Source: Ascarosepion bandense | Lineage: Eukaryota > Mollusca > Cephalopoda > Sepiida > Sepiidae | DNA length: 64,000 nt | Assembly: GCA_037127315.1 (NCBI GenBank) | Contig: JBBBDQ010001155.1 | Coordinates: 2,147,001-2,211,000 of the forward strand | Direction of reading: 5' to 3' | In this document: one piece after another, positions 42,205 through 53,298 of the stretch | Layout of the letters: each line of letters starts with the position of its first letter | How positions within the stretch are numbered: the first letter of the stretch is position 1 | The notes under the pieces: model-generated | What the model was told of the DNA's origin: nothing | What the model saw: the letters and a program-made list of their open reading frames with translations, nothing else | Database searches by the model: none | Translations under genes and position numbers: made by a program

Positions 42205-45200
42205 TATTTTTCCAAAAAATTGTTTTAAGATATGGATTTCTTAAATTACAACTGAAAGTATCATTGGCTGATTCTGTTTACTAATACCGAATGTACCCAG
42301 ATGATAATGAAATGGCCAATATTACCGTTACCATTTTAATTGAACTTTTAAACTGAAAAATCATGTTGAAAATTAAAGGGAGATAACTTTTATTTTAAAA
42401 TGACTATTTATTTTCTCGTTGTTTATTTTATGACAATGAAAATCTTTTCTCCATGAATTTATTATTGAAATATTCGTTCAGATAATATTTTCATATTCTT
42501 CTAAGAAAATTTAAAACCGAGTAACAGATGATAAAAACAAACTCATTAAATATTTTTCTAACCAGTACGGAAATATAAAAAAAATGCCTTCTGAATTCAT
42601 ACTCACTGGTTGCACTTTTTTTTTTTTTATTCATATTGAATTTTCTTGCCGCTTGTCTGCCGTAGCATAAATTTTTATTTCTACTAAATCCAAGCTCTTT
42701 TGCCAGACACAAAAGCTTACAAAAATAGTCAGACATTATGCTGAAAATTTAAAATACAAGACAACCACATTGTAAAATCTTCAAAGGAAAAATAAATTTG
42801 TTTACACTACAGTTAAAAAAAAAAAAAAAAAAAAAGGATACAAACTGAATATGCATAAAAATTTCCTTTTGTGTGCCTATTAAAGCAGAATAACAATTTA
42901 TGGTAAAAGGTCACTAGCTAAATATGGGAAAAAATTTACAACTCGGGAGAAGACGAGAATTTTTTTAAAATGACGAAAAGAGAAAAAAAACAATGCACCC
43001 CCCCCCCCCCAAAAAAAACCCCCAACAAAACAAGCCAACCACTTTTGAATAAAAACGAAAAGCCCAACTTACAAATTACCACACGGGCATCTCAGGGACA
43101 CTTTTTACAGAGTTCGTTCTTAAGAAAATGTCTCTGAATTTCTTTCGTTTTAGGGTGTTGAACCTCATGAGAATTTTCACTGGAATTCCAGTTTCTCTTG
43201 TCTCTGTGTTTGGCTGGTAACAGAGCCTTCTTGATGCTCTCATGATACCAATTCTTTTATATTGACTTGCCTTCTTTCCTTTGTGTCAAAAGGTCTTCTC
43301 CTTATTCTGACTTATGCAGACATTTATGTTCTTCTTTGCCCCACTATCTGGGATGTTATTAGAGTTTGAGATCACGTCTCTCCTTGGTCAATATATACGA
43401 AAAAATAATTTTCCGTAAACTGCAAATGGGCGGGTTTTAACCACTGAGCCGAAAAAGATATACATTTGTAACGAATTTCACACGAATCGTCTGGCTTGCA
43501 TAAAATTTTTCTCATAAGAAGGTGCATTAAAGAAACAACCGAGACGATTATACATTTAAACATTTATACATTTAAACAATGTAACGTTTTTGAAATAATC
43601 AAATAAAATGTTTATCGTAATAGTAGTCTCAAAAATATCGCAGCATTTTTTGCAGTATCAGCAAGTTCTTATCTCTTTCCATTTTAAAAATTAAACACCT
43701 TATTTCACTTTAAGCTGCCTATTTTTATACGCCGCCATAGTGGAGAACAAAATTACAAACACACATTGCTTTATTCTTAGTTAAACCAAGCAAATCTACC
43801 AACGCAAGGAACAGGTAAAACTCAGCAGTTGGTTTTGAAAAATAACAAAATAACCAGAAAAGAAGAAACTCGACAATTTATGAAAACAGCAAATCGGGAT
43901 GTGCCATTTGTCTTCTTAAATAAATTTATTTGTATTCCCTTCGAAGGAAATTCAAATCGGTATCTCTCTCAGTCAGTAAAAAAGAATTACTTTGACTAAA
44001 CCAACAAATTAAAAAGGGAACGACTCAAGAAAAATAAAAATAAAACATCTATAGAGAGCTTGATCATGTTTATTCAGTTGGCCTTATGCCAAACATAGTC
44101 AAACTCCCCACAAGTTAACATATCAGAATGTAGGAAAGAATAAAAGTGTTTCGTTTGTATGTTTAAATGTAAATTTATTTACAGAACAGAATAACATCAA
44201 TTTGTATTAAGTGAAATTATTAACTGTGGAAATGTTCTAAGAGAAAATAGTAGTAAAGAGTTAAATGAATCCAGAGTTTGTTGTGGTAATAAGGTCTCCG
44301 TGCCTTTCTTTTTTTTTTTTAGCAGCCGGTGAGTAAGTGAAGAAGAAAAAGCAATAAAGGAAAATTGTACTTATCGATGTTATTGTTAACTTTTAGGGGT
44401 CAGTTAAAGTGTCTTATTTTTGTTGTCACTGTCTTCTTCTTCTTCTTCTTTGTTGACGGCGAGAATGGTGAGGATGAAGAAGAAGAGATAAAAATAGGAA
44501 AGAGAGGAAGAACGAATGTATGTCGACGAGACGTGTTTGGTTCAGCGGCTTGAAATTTCTCTTTTACATCGTGGCGGTGTCCTATCTGATCTCTGCTTCC
44601 ATCTGACTGATTCAACTTTCTTTCCTTATGTATATCAAAGAATTTTTTTTTCATTCTGGTTTGTTAATTTCTCTCTGTTTTGTAAATCGCTCCCTTTTCA
44701 TTGGTTAGAAAATAATTTACACTGGATCGCATAATTTGACTTCGTTTTTTTCCTTCTGTACGGAATCAAACCTTTTTTTCTATTGGTCAAAATGATTTTC
44801 GCATCAGCTCGCGAATTTGTAAACAGTGAAGAGAGGAGAGTTATTTTTATTTTATATTCACCACATATTATCTCTTTTCTTTCTTCCTATTTTGAAGAAT
44901 ATTTCTTTGAAATATTTTTATTATTTTTATTTTTTATTTTAATCGTTTTTCAATTATATTTTATATTTGTTGCTGGAAAAAAGACATTTTCTTATCTCTA
45001 ACTGATCTAACTGATTTCAGCATTAAATCCTACTAAACTTGTTGTCAAGCAGTCATTATCGCAAATGATCAACAATCAAATAAACGGAATTTAACGAAAG
45101 TCACATTCAATAATAAAAGTTACCTCCCTTTAATTTTCTAAATTTTTAACTTTTCGAGAAAGTGAAACATTCGGCGAAGCGAATTGTCGATTTTAAATGA

Positions 45201-45240
45201 CGTTTTTGGTGGTAAGGCAAGATTTTGGATAAATAATACA
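42205..45240. other. About 3 kb without recognisable genes
   Basis: AT-rich sequence containing an A22 run (about 42816-42836), a C10 run (about 43001) and short CTT/GAA tracts at 44432-44490. A GC-richer patch with two inverted CCAAT motifs lies at about 44700 and 44783. A weak acceptor/donor pair (TTTCGTTTTAG at 43144-43154, CTGGTAAC at 43207) encloses VLNLMRIFTGIPVSL but cannot be assigned. Nothing here supports a confident call. Confidence 0.5.
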
Positions 45241-45273
45241 TACTGTTACGAACCGGAACCATTTTATAATGAC

Positions 45274-45277
<4 letters not shown>

Positions 45278-45304
<27 letters not shown>

Positions 45305-45995
45305 CTTCTTCTTCTTCTTCTTCTATGTGCCGTGTCCCTTTAGGACGTAGTCGATCGTGATCTTCCACATCTCTTTATCTCTTGTCGCCCTTAACACCCT
45401 TTCTCCTGTTACCCCTACCAAACCCTGATTTGTCATCCATTTGCTTAAGCCTATCAAGTATGTCATGCATGGCTTTTCCCTGTCCCACTTTCCCCTCTAT
45501 TCGCCTTGTGAGTATCAGAATCTCCAAGCCTTCCTTCCTCATTACATGTTCCATAAACTTCATCTATCTCTTCCTGATGTTATTGTTAAGTATCAGTTCC
45601 CTTTTCGTTTTTATCCTCTCCAAAACCTCATCGTTGCTCACAGGTTCGGTTCATATTATCCTTAGCACCCTTCTGTAGAACCACATTTCGGTTACTTTAA
45701 GTCTTTCTCCCATCTTTGATAAGATTTTCCAGTGTTCGCTGCCATATTTAAAGGACAGATATCACATAACATTCCATATTCTTTTCTTTGTTTCCAACGA
45801 AATTTTCCTGCCTCTCAATACTTTACTCAGCTTTTGGAATGCATCCTTGGCTGTCAGTTCACCTTCAGGTCTCAGGTCGCACTTTCCGTCCGATGTTAGA
45901 ACACTTTCCATGTATTTAAATTTCTATACGTGATTGATTTTACTATCCCAGGCCTGTTCTCAGTAATCTCCCCCGACGCCTTCTCTACCTTTTAA
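45278..45995 (-). mobile_element. LINE-B 3' fragment, minus strand
   Basis: It starts with a (CTT)n tract (45278-45324), i.e. the (GAA)n tail on the element strand. The end of the LINE-B ORF follows in broken frames: FMEHVMRKEGLEILILTRRI, then the EMWFYRR region and the FQKLSKVL region further up. It is truncated near 45995. Orientation and tail match the LINE-B copies at 0.3 and 29.9 kb. Confidence 0.85.
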
Positions 45996-47004
45996 TTCTA
46001 TTCAACTAAAAAAAAAAACAAAAAAACAAAAAAACAAAACAAAAACATATGTGGTCCAGAAGTCAAATCTTTCACTTATAGTCATTATTTCGCCACCAAC
46101 AACTTTATTGTCTTTTTTTAATTTTTTTTTTTTCTGCAAAATTGCCAACAGAAAATAGTGCAATAATTTAATTCAGATAATGATAGATCTATCGCGAAAG
46201 ATATGAAATGTTGTTGAAAAAAATCACGGACGACAAAAAAAAAACAGTTGAAAAAATAATTCTGGTTCATTTCTTCGTCAGTGAGATTGGGTGACTGCAA
46301 TTCCAGTTAGGAAACGGCAAAAAATGAGTAGTGCAAGTTTAAGTTTTCATAGTGCATCGAGAAAAGCTCCTTACGGAGCTTGAAATCCTCTCTCCTGGCA
46401 GCAGAATTAGGAAAAGTCATATCATAAATCATACCTCCCATCCCACATTCGTCCCACACCAAAGTATTTTGTTTGATCGAAAATAGATAATAATGTTGTT
46501 GTCACAAAGTGTTTTCAAATGCCATGTCCAATTAAAAGGCGATTTTTCCACTGGCAGTTCATTTAATGAATATCATCGTCAAACACTAAGTTTATAAATT
46601 CCTAGCAAAAGGAAAAAAAAAACAACAAAAAACAAAAAAACAAGAAAAAAACTAACCACTGTTCAAATATAAATTCGCGTTTCTGTCTGATAATTTATAA
46701 TGTATTCAATTATTCTATTCAATTAAAAACATGCATTTTGGAATTGTGTTAATAAAATCTTTGCCCTTTTCTTTTTTAAACAATGACAATATGTTGGCCA
46801 AAAAAATTTAGCTTTTAAAACAAAACTTATCAATACTCCCTTTCTTAGTTGCTAACGTAAGCGAACAACTAGAATTCTTCCATTTTGATTTTATCTGTTC
46901 TGTTATCTTTGTATCTCTTTACGATACTCAGAATTATCTCCCTTGCACCGGCAATTCCGTGAGTGAGGAGTATAAATAACATAGAAAATATACAATTAAA
47001 ATAG
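45996..47004. other. No feature recognised
   Basis: AT-rich sequence with A/C homopolymer-like runs at about 46008-46045 and 46615-46650. No sustained open frame. Confidence 0.5.
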
Positions 47005-47680
47005 GTAAGTCGATTCATTTTCGATAACTAACTTTTAAATTGAATTTTTAAAAATAACAAAGTTTTCTTGAAACTTTTATTTTAGTTTCAATTGAAAGCT
47101 AAATGATTAAATTTATTTTTTCCAGTAAGCAAACACTAAACAGTATATTGTGTCACTGTATTTCAAACAGAAATTGTATTGATTGAAATCCAAAATTTTG
47201 AGATTTTTTTTAAATTTAAGAAATCTTTTCGGTCATTTTTGAGCGATCGACATGTTTGTATTTAATTTCTTAAAATTTCATGAATTTACGTGGAAGTAGA
47301 GAGTAACAGATGTAAAAATATTTTTATCAAGATTTTTTTTTTAAATATTAATTTGAAAAGTAATTTCATTCGTTCTAGTTTTCATTAAAATCAGACAATT
47401 ATTTCATTTTTGCAAGAATTTCCAAATTAATGTGTTTTTCACCGGGAAAATGAGTTACGTAATGTTACGTTTTCCATTGTCAACTCCTGTAACAATTTGG
47501 TTACTCGCTAACGAAAATCAAGACAAAATTTCGGACGTGTTAGAAAGGATTAAAATTTTTTAAAAATAATTAAAAATTACTTTTATTTTTCCTCCGCAAT
47601 AATAACATAAACATTTTGATAAAAAAAGTTTGTTTTTATTAAGTTTGTGACCCTTTTTCTTCATATAGTTCTATTTTTTC
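47005..47680. repeat. R1 dispersed repeat, copy 2
   Basis: Shorter relative of 36930-38265, collinear over several blocks and ending with TTTGTTTTTATTAAGTTTGT. It lies directly before the (TA)n and the Penelope-like fragment. Confidence 0.65.
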
Positions 47681-47738
47681 AGCGATTTAGTGGCGGTACC
47701 TAAGTTAAAACCTAAAAATTGCAAGGATTCAAATATCG

Positions 47739-47740
<2 letters not shown>

Positions 47741-47790
<50 letters not shown>
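47741..47790. repeat. (TA)n microsatellite
   Basis: 25 TA units at the 5' edge of the Penelope-like coding fragment. Confidence 0.98.
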
Positions 47791-47794
<4 letters not shown>

Positions 47795-47795
<1 letters not shown>

Positions 47796-48343
47796 CAAAA
47801 ACAACGTCAAAATTAGTTAGTTACAGCTGCACAAAAAATATTACACAAATAATAAAAAGCCACAACAAAAAATTAACAAACTACAATAATGTAATCGAAG
47901 AAGCTCAATGCAACTGCAGAAACGGAACTACATGTCCACTCCAAAGAAATTGCCAGCAAACAAACATAGTATATAAAGCCAAGGTAAGTGCAAACAACAA
48001 CATAATGTACTACATCGGTGCCACTGAGGGACCATTTAAGAAAAGAAATAACAACCACAATCTTTCATTCTCCAACAGAAAATACTTGAACAGCACTACA
48101 CTATCAACATACGTATGGCGTCTAAAAGACAGAAATATTTCACCAACAATAAGCTGGAAAATACTGAAAAAAGCACCTGCCTACAACAACATTACAAAAA
48201 AATGCCTACTTTGCCTACATGAGAAAGTAGCAACTATATCTCATACCCCACAAAAGAACTTACTAAACACGAGATCAGAACTAATTTCTAAATGCAGACA
48301 TGAAAATAAATACCTATTATCACAATTTATACCAAACGGATAA
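47795..48343 (+). CDS. Penelope-like element GIY-YIG endonuclease fragment
   Basis: About 180 open codons of the C-terminal endonuclease of a Penelope-like element (PLE), which nicks DNA for retrotransposition. A CNCRNGTTCPLQRNC zinc-binding-like linker is followed by IVYKAKV...YYIGATEG, the GIY-YIG core (here VYK and YIG). Then come FKKRNNNH, FSNRKYLNSTTLSTYVWRLK, ISWKILKKAPAYNNITKKC, LCLHEK and the end ELISKCRHENKYLLSQFIPNG*. The N-terminal RT domain is absent; upstream is only a (TA)n tract through which the frame happens to stay open. A long open frame with no stops suggests a relatively recent insertion. Confidence 0.85.
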
Positions 48344-48776
48344 AAAAAAAATCACACGTCTCTGCCATAGTAAAATTAATACACCACAAATAAACACTAA
48401 CAAGCATTACAAATTAGAATTTCTACCATTTAAATATACGCAACCACAAAAAATAAAAAAAACAAGACAATAACCGACTTTAAAACAAAAAATAACAATA
48501 CAGCCTTAAATAAAATAATAGCAATTCTTAGCTATCATAGTTTCACACAGAACCCATTAAAAGTACATATGTACGTACGAGAAATCGACAACTGTCCGCG
48601 CGTCAACATCGCTACACCATTCGAATACACCAACCGAATGTGTATGTATGTGTGCAACGGCACACATATACATATATATACCGAACCCCACACGATTCGC
48701 ACGTGTATGTTTATGCAAGCCTCAGTGAGAGAACGCGCGTGCGTGTGTGTGTGTCCTTGCGCGCGTTGATGGGTGT

Positions 48777-48780
<4 letters not shown>
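48344..48780. other. PLE 3' flank and AT-rich spacer
   Basis: A-rich sequence after the PLE stop, then a GC-richer patch with GT/CA alternation (about 48560-48770) that carries short overlapping frames on both strands. No gene evidence. Confidence 0.5.

Positions 48781-48826
<46 letters not shown>
48781..48826. repeat. (TA)n microsatellite
   Basis: About 23 TA units. Confidence 0.98.
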
Positions 48827-48829
<3 letters not shown>

Positions 48830-48971
48830 TGTGTCTGTCGTAACGACAGATTTCCCCACTTCCACAAAAATACACGAATATACGCAACCCTACATATAAC
48901 CAATTTTTTAAAAAATTAATCAGTTTGTCTGACGATCGCAAGAGAGTGAAACCCAGGGTTACAAACTCACA

Positions 48972-49015
<44 letters not shown>

Positions 49016-49304
49016 TATTTATAAATGGAACTTTGTGTGTGTGTGTGTCCGTTACCTATAGACTCCGAAACGGCAGAACCTATTTTCTTGAAAATTTACA
49101 CAGTTATAAGCGTATGTGAGTGTTCTTAGCTAGGTTTTGTGTCGAGATACCCCCGTTAAATATCGAAAATCGATAAGCGAAAAAATCGGGTTATAGAAGG
49201 AGTGGTCTGATTTTAATCAAATTTGATACACTCATAGACAAAGACATTAGAAACGATATTCAGAAGTGTCAAGGTTGCAGTTCTTACAATAGTGTAGAAA
49301 ATCG

Positions 49305-49308
<4 letters not shown>
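48972..49308 (+). mobile_element. Helitron-like 5'-end fragment (tentative)
   Basis: A (TA)n start is followed by GGAACTTTGTGTGTGTGTGT, TCCGTTACC and AAACGGCAGAACC...TTTTCTTGAAAATTT. This phrasing (TGTGT, CCGTT, AACGGC.GAACC.ATTT) is what I associate with 5' regions of non-autonomous Helitrons. No Rep/helicase coding is present. Confidence 0.4.
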
Positions 49309-49344
<36 letters not shown>

Positions 49345-49524
49345 GCAAGATGTTTGTGTGTGCGTCTGTTTATCTATCTGTTTGTCCTTTATACAAATCT
49401 ACAATTTTTATCCGATTCTCACCAAACTTCACACAAATATTCTTTAGGCTGAGTCTGAGCTCCAGGACCATGGATTAGTTTTAAAGATTTCATTACACCT
49501 GAGCAACGCCGGGTCATGCTGCTA

Positions 49525-49525
<1 letters not shown>
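49309..49525 (+). mobile_element. Non-autonomous Helitron-like element
   Basis: It starts in a (TA)n tract, continues AAAGGCAAGATGTTTGTGTG, TCTGTTTATCTATC and a TCCGATTCTCACCAAACTTC block. It ends CTGAGCAACGCCGGGTCATG CTGCTAG followed by T. The CTAG end preceded by a GCAACGCCGGGT segment with a short hairpin (AGCA/TGCT) fits Helitron 3' ends (CTRR before T). No coding capacity. Confidence 0.55.

Positions 49526-49587
<62 letters not shown>
49526..49587. repeat. (TA)n microsatellite
   Basis: About 30 TA units immediately after the Helitron-like end. Confidence 0.98.
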
Positions 49588-49588
<1 letters not shown>

Positions 49589-50599
49589 TCTGCTGTCATT
49601 TGTTAATTCGTTTGCAGTAAGTAATGCATTCCCATGCCAAGAATCAATAAACTCGACAAAAAGGTCGATCTTTAAACTTACAGTCGGAAAAGGTAAATTT
49701 TCTCAAACAAACAATTTGTACTAAAACAAACATTTATAAATGTAGCCACGATTTAATCGCACAACAATGGCAAAAAAAAAATGATATACGATTTTCTATT
49801 TACCAGAAAAATATTAAAAATAACGACAAAGGGAAAAAGAATCCGTGCGACGCGTTTCACCCTTTAGCTATTCATTTGATGTAAATGATGTTTACGTTTA
49901 TGAAAAGAGGAGAGGACGCTGAAATTTAAAACTTTTAAATTTAATTTTTTATGTATTTAGGTAGAAAGTCTTTTTGTTTATGTTTTTGTTTTTCACTTGC
50001 TTTATTGACTATTACACGTTCTGATAATAGAAGTTCTGCTAGGAAAGGTGAAATGTTGTCAGAACTGGATGTAAATTTACTGTAGATTATCTCGCGATTA
50101 AAGCACTTTCTATAGACTTTCATTTTAGTAAATTTGTCTAAGTTAAATGAGTTAATAAATAAACAACGCAATTTTTAATTCTCCATCTATGACTATTATT
50201 ACCATGAAGAAGTTATTTCACTGAAAAATATGTCATAACAAGTGTGGCCATACTGAAAATTTGCCATGAACATTACCAAAAATAATTCAATAAAACCCAA
50301 AAAATAATTTTTCTTGAGAGTTGGTGTTTACGTAATATTTTATTTCAGATTGGACAAAAAAAAAAAAAAAAAAAAAAAAAAAAACGAAAAAAACAACAAC
50401 AAAAAAAACTATCATATTCATTAAAAAAATGTTTTGTAATTGTTTAGTGTGATTTTGAAATTCATTCAGTTGTTTTTCATAACGAGAGTTTTTATTTATT
50501 TCTTAAATAAAGACATGTTTCAAGAATCGAAAAATATAATGCCATTTTGAGAGTAAACGCTTTTTTTTTAAATTAATTTTTCTTTTTCCATTTTTGCAG
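49588..50599. other. Intron-like AT-rich sequence
   Basis: No repeat that I recognise except an A34 run at about 50355-50388. A minus-strand frame of 76 codons (49941-50171) has no known relative. The final 50 bases form a strong pyrimidine tract leading into the exon at 50600. Confidence 0.5.
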
Positions 50600-50763
50600 A
50601 TGTTAGATTTTTGTATGGGTGTTCAAAAAGGAACTAATTCTGAATTACCATCTTTTATTGACTATTCTTCCCCTTGGAAGGGTAAATCAGTTATTGTTAA
50701 ATTCAAAATAATTCCAAAAAGAAACTCATCGGGTGCAATTAAATATTTTATGGCATCAAACAG
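50600..50763 (+). CDS. Candidate internal exon of an unidentified host gene
   Basis: Plus strand. Acceptor TTTTTCCATTTTTGCAG and donor CAGGTAAGAA are both close to consensus. The 164 bases between are open in only one frame: MLDFCMGVQKGTNSELPSFI, then DYSSPWKGKSVIVKFKIIPK, then RNSSGAIKYFMASN. Phase is 0 at the start and 2 at the end. The first codon being ATG is probably incidental. No transposon similarity is apparent, and base use differs from the surrounding AT-rich DNA. I do not recognise the family. No other exon of the same gene could be linked to it. Confidence 0.55.
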
Positions 50764-50872
50764 GTAAGAAAATAAAAAGATAATAGCAATGAATTAGACT
50801 CAGCAGAAGTATCATTATTTCTAGTAATCTAGTTTAAAAATAAAATTATTATTAATTCTATTGTATTTCGTT

Positions 50873-51145
50873 AGATGTGTATAGCGGTGCAGTGGATATC
50901 AGCTCTAAACGGGAAATCAGAGCAGCCGAGTTCGAATTCCAGTTGCATTCAAATAACCTTGGGAAAAGTCTGAATCCGTCGTTTCTCCCTCCAGCTTTGG
51001 GTTATAGCAGAACAGAACGGCTTCTATAGCCTTTGTTTACCACAGAAAGTAATGGAAACTTATTGCGGAAAAATCTTCTGTCATGTTTCTTTTGAGACAT
51101 GATCGTCCAAGCGTGTATCACGTATGGCACAACTGACTAAGTTAC
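50873..51145 (+). mobile_element. SINE-1 copy
   Basis: A box CGGTGCAGTGG, B-box-like CGAGTTCGAATTCC, CTATAGCCTT...CTACCACAGAAAGTAATGG-like signature in a worn form, and a 3' part with GAGACATGATCGTCCAAGCG. It lies about 100 bp downstream of the candidate exon, as expected for an intronic SINE. Confidence 0.85.
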
Positions 51146-51469
51146 ATAAAAATGTACAGAATAAAAAAAAACATCTTAAACTATTGGTTATATAGGGTTA
51201 AAATAATTTATTTTTAAGCATAAATACTATATTTTTCATTATTGCACTGTTGGTGTCCCGTATTTTTTTAATTAAAAACAAAAATGCACCCTTTGGAAGT
51301 CAAGGATTTCAGTAGAAAATACTGTTGATGGTTTATGATATCACAGCCCGCAGTGCGTCAGCAAAAAAAAAAAAAAAAAAAAAATAAAATAAAAAGTAAG
51401 TAAACATTACTTTTATGATACTTAAATTTACTAGTTTCTTTTTAAATACATTGTAAAAGTTATGAGCAA
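51146..51469. other. No feature recognised
   Basis: AT-rich spacer with an A22 run at about 51361-51383. Confidence 0.5.
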
Positions 51470-51846
51470 CGCCAGTCATTATCATCTCAGCTGGCAGCTC
51501 TACTGTAACACTGCACGGCGGACGGCAACCCACAGGCCTGATCCTGGTCGAAACGGCATCAGATGTGACGCCTCAGGCCGGGCTGGCCGTCTGTCTAAGG
51601 TGACGCTCATTCTCGCCGACAGTCGTGACGTTCCCAGTTGTTACACTGCCACCCGGTTGTACAGTTGGTTTGGTCGCTGTTGCTGGTCGTGACGATCCCG
51701 CCCGATGATGTCGCCACAAAAGCTGGATTACAGGACGTCTGTTGCAACAACGGGCCACTATCCCACGTTGTGATTAGATCCCAGATGTCTCGTCTTGCAA
51801 TCTTAATAGTCGTCCCTTTTAGCCAGTCCAGACACTGGTGTACACT
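51470..51846. other. GC-rich block of unknown origin
   Basis: This block is markedly richer in G and C than anything around it. Both strands have open frames of 60-76 codons but no recognisable protein. Its downstream edge coincides with an 18-bp hairpin. It could be part of an LTR or a CpG-rich old insertion. Confidence 0.3.
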
Positions 51847-51888
51847 TGTGGTTTGAAAAAAAAATGTTTATTTTTTTTTCAAACCACA
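51847..51888. repeat. 18-bp perfect hairpin
   Basis: TGTGGTTTGAAAAAAAAA pairs perfectly with TTTTTTTTTCAAACCACA around the 6-base loop TGTTTA. Confidence 0.95.
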
Positions 51889-52724
51889 GTTGTCGAAAAT
51901 GCTATTTACAACGGAGAGAGAAAGTTCGCCAAAAGCATCATAGCTTCTAATCCTTAATAATAAAAAAAACGTCTTGTTTAAGTTTCGTTAGCGTTAAAAT
52001 AAACAGATCTCTTCACAGTTCACCAAAGTCTTTTCGCGTATTTCATTAAAGTCTTTTTCATTAATTCTCTATAATCAGGTTTGTCAATTTTCTATGTAGC
52101 TTCTAAAACAGCAAAGTTCTTTCAGGTTCTTGACGGAATCTGACAGAATGTGCCGAATTGGAGGTGGCCGGTGGTGGTGTTGACGACGGTGGCTCTCTGC
52201 CCGAAATCTCTACAAAACTCCGACTCAAACTGTTAACCAACTGAACTTTTCGTGTCGAGCATCTATTTTTATAACCAATTTCAATCCTCTCTGGGGATCC
52301 GGCCGGCTCACAGTCTTCGGCCAATGAAATCGGTCTCCGCCCACTCGATTTGCGGAAGTTTTTTTAGCTCAGCGAATGAGATTTTGCCAACTCACATCGG
52401 AGCTCGATTCATTTTCGGGTTATCACGGACTGCTGTGTCCACCAGCGGCCTTGGCCTTCGTGTGACCTTATCAAATCACTCTCACTTGTTTTGTCTACGC
52501 GTTTTCAGATTAGCGGAATCGACATTTCAACTCGAAAAGAAGGGAAATTTATATGAACATGAAAGGAGCGAAATTTATACAAACATGAAAGACGAGAAAT
52601 GTATATTTATCCAAAATAATTTTATGCTCCCGGCTTTTTAGAAGTACCTGAAAAATAATAAAATTATTATTTTTTTCCTAAGCTCACATTGCGTGACGCA
52701 ATAGAACTCCAATAACATTGCCAG
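51889..52724. other. Unclassified LTR-like or promoter-like block
   Basis: Composition is mixed. The part from about 52130 to 52520 is GC-richer and carries a 129-codon plus-strand frame (52252-52641) without recognisable similarity. No matching second copy was found in the window. Confidence 0.3.
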
Positions 52725-53298
52725 TATCGATTTCTCTCACCGTTGTTTTAAACCAACTAAAGGAAAGTATCCCTGCGGGAGAAAGGAAAGTATCACCGCG
52801 GGAGATAGTGTCACACTACACACTTGAGGGTCAAATCCTTTCTTTCCAGATGAGACCTACACGCCTGACGCAGTATATTTTTTTTCTGTTTTCACAGACA
52901 AAATTTCCCCTTTAAATTGACAACAAATTCCTCCAACCGGATCAAAAATCAAGTCGTTAGAGGACATGTACTAATCTGAAATAAAATATGTAAGCACGAA
53001 CTCTTCAGAAAATTTTTTATTTTTATTGAATTATTTTTGGTAATAATCAGGGCGAATTTTCAGTATGGTCACACTTGATGTTGTAGAAATAAATTTCTAC
53101 ATTCTCCGTTTTAAACCGATTAAAGGTGGATCACAGCTAAGTATTCTCAATTTGTTTTAAACCCATTAAAGTCGGCTCCACAATTCAGTTTCGAAAGAAT
53201 GCTTGCTGATTGGATACTAAATATTAGTAATCATATTTCCATTCTTCCTTAATCATGCACGTGCATATGTATCCTTAATGCACAATAATTCGCGCCAA
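52725..53298 (+). repeat. 574-bp inverted repeat, left arm
   Basis: From TATCGATTTCTCTCACCG to CACAATAATTCGCGCCAA. It matches the reverse complement of 54503-55076 with only scattered substitutions, for example ACTTGAGGG versus ACTCGAGGG and TTTCCAGATG versus TTCCCAGATG. The arms are equal in length. Confidence 0.92.

Noticed and set aside
43155..43206. Plus-strand exon VLNLMRIFTGIPVSL between a TTTTAG and a GTAACA
   Set aside because: The donor is weak, the frame is short and no homology is apparent.
44365..44553. 62-codon frame with a poly-Phe and acidic stretch
   Set aside because: It runs through CTT and GAA microsatellites and has no recognisable similarity.
48535..49119. Several 64-122-codon frames with (YI)n stretches
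   Set aside because: Translations of (TA)n tracts. The same pattern appears at 62.9-63.2 kb.
52252..52641. 129-codon frame in a GC-richer block
   Set aside because: No domain, no signal and no splice context; probably an open stretch inside an LTR-like sequence.
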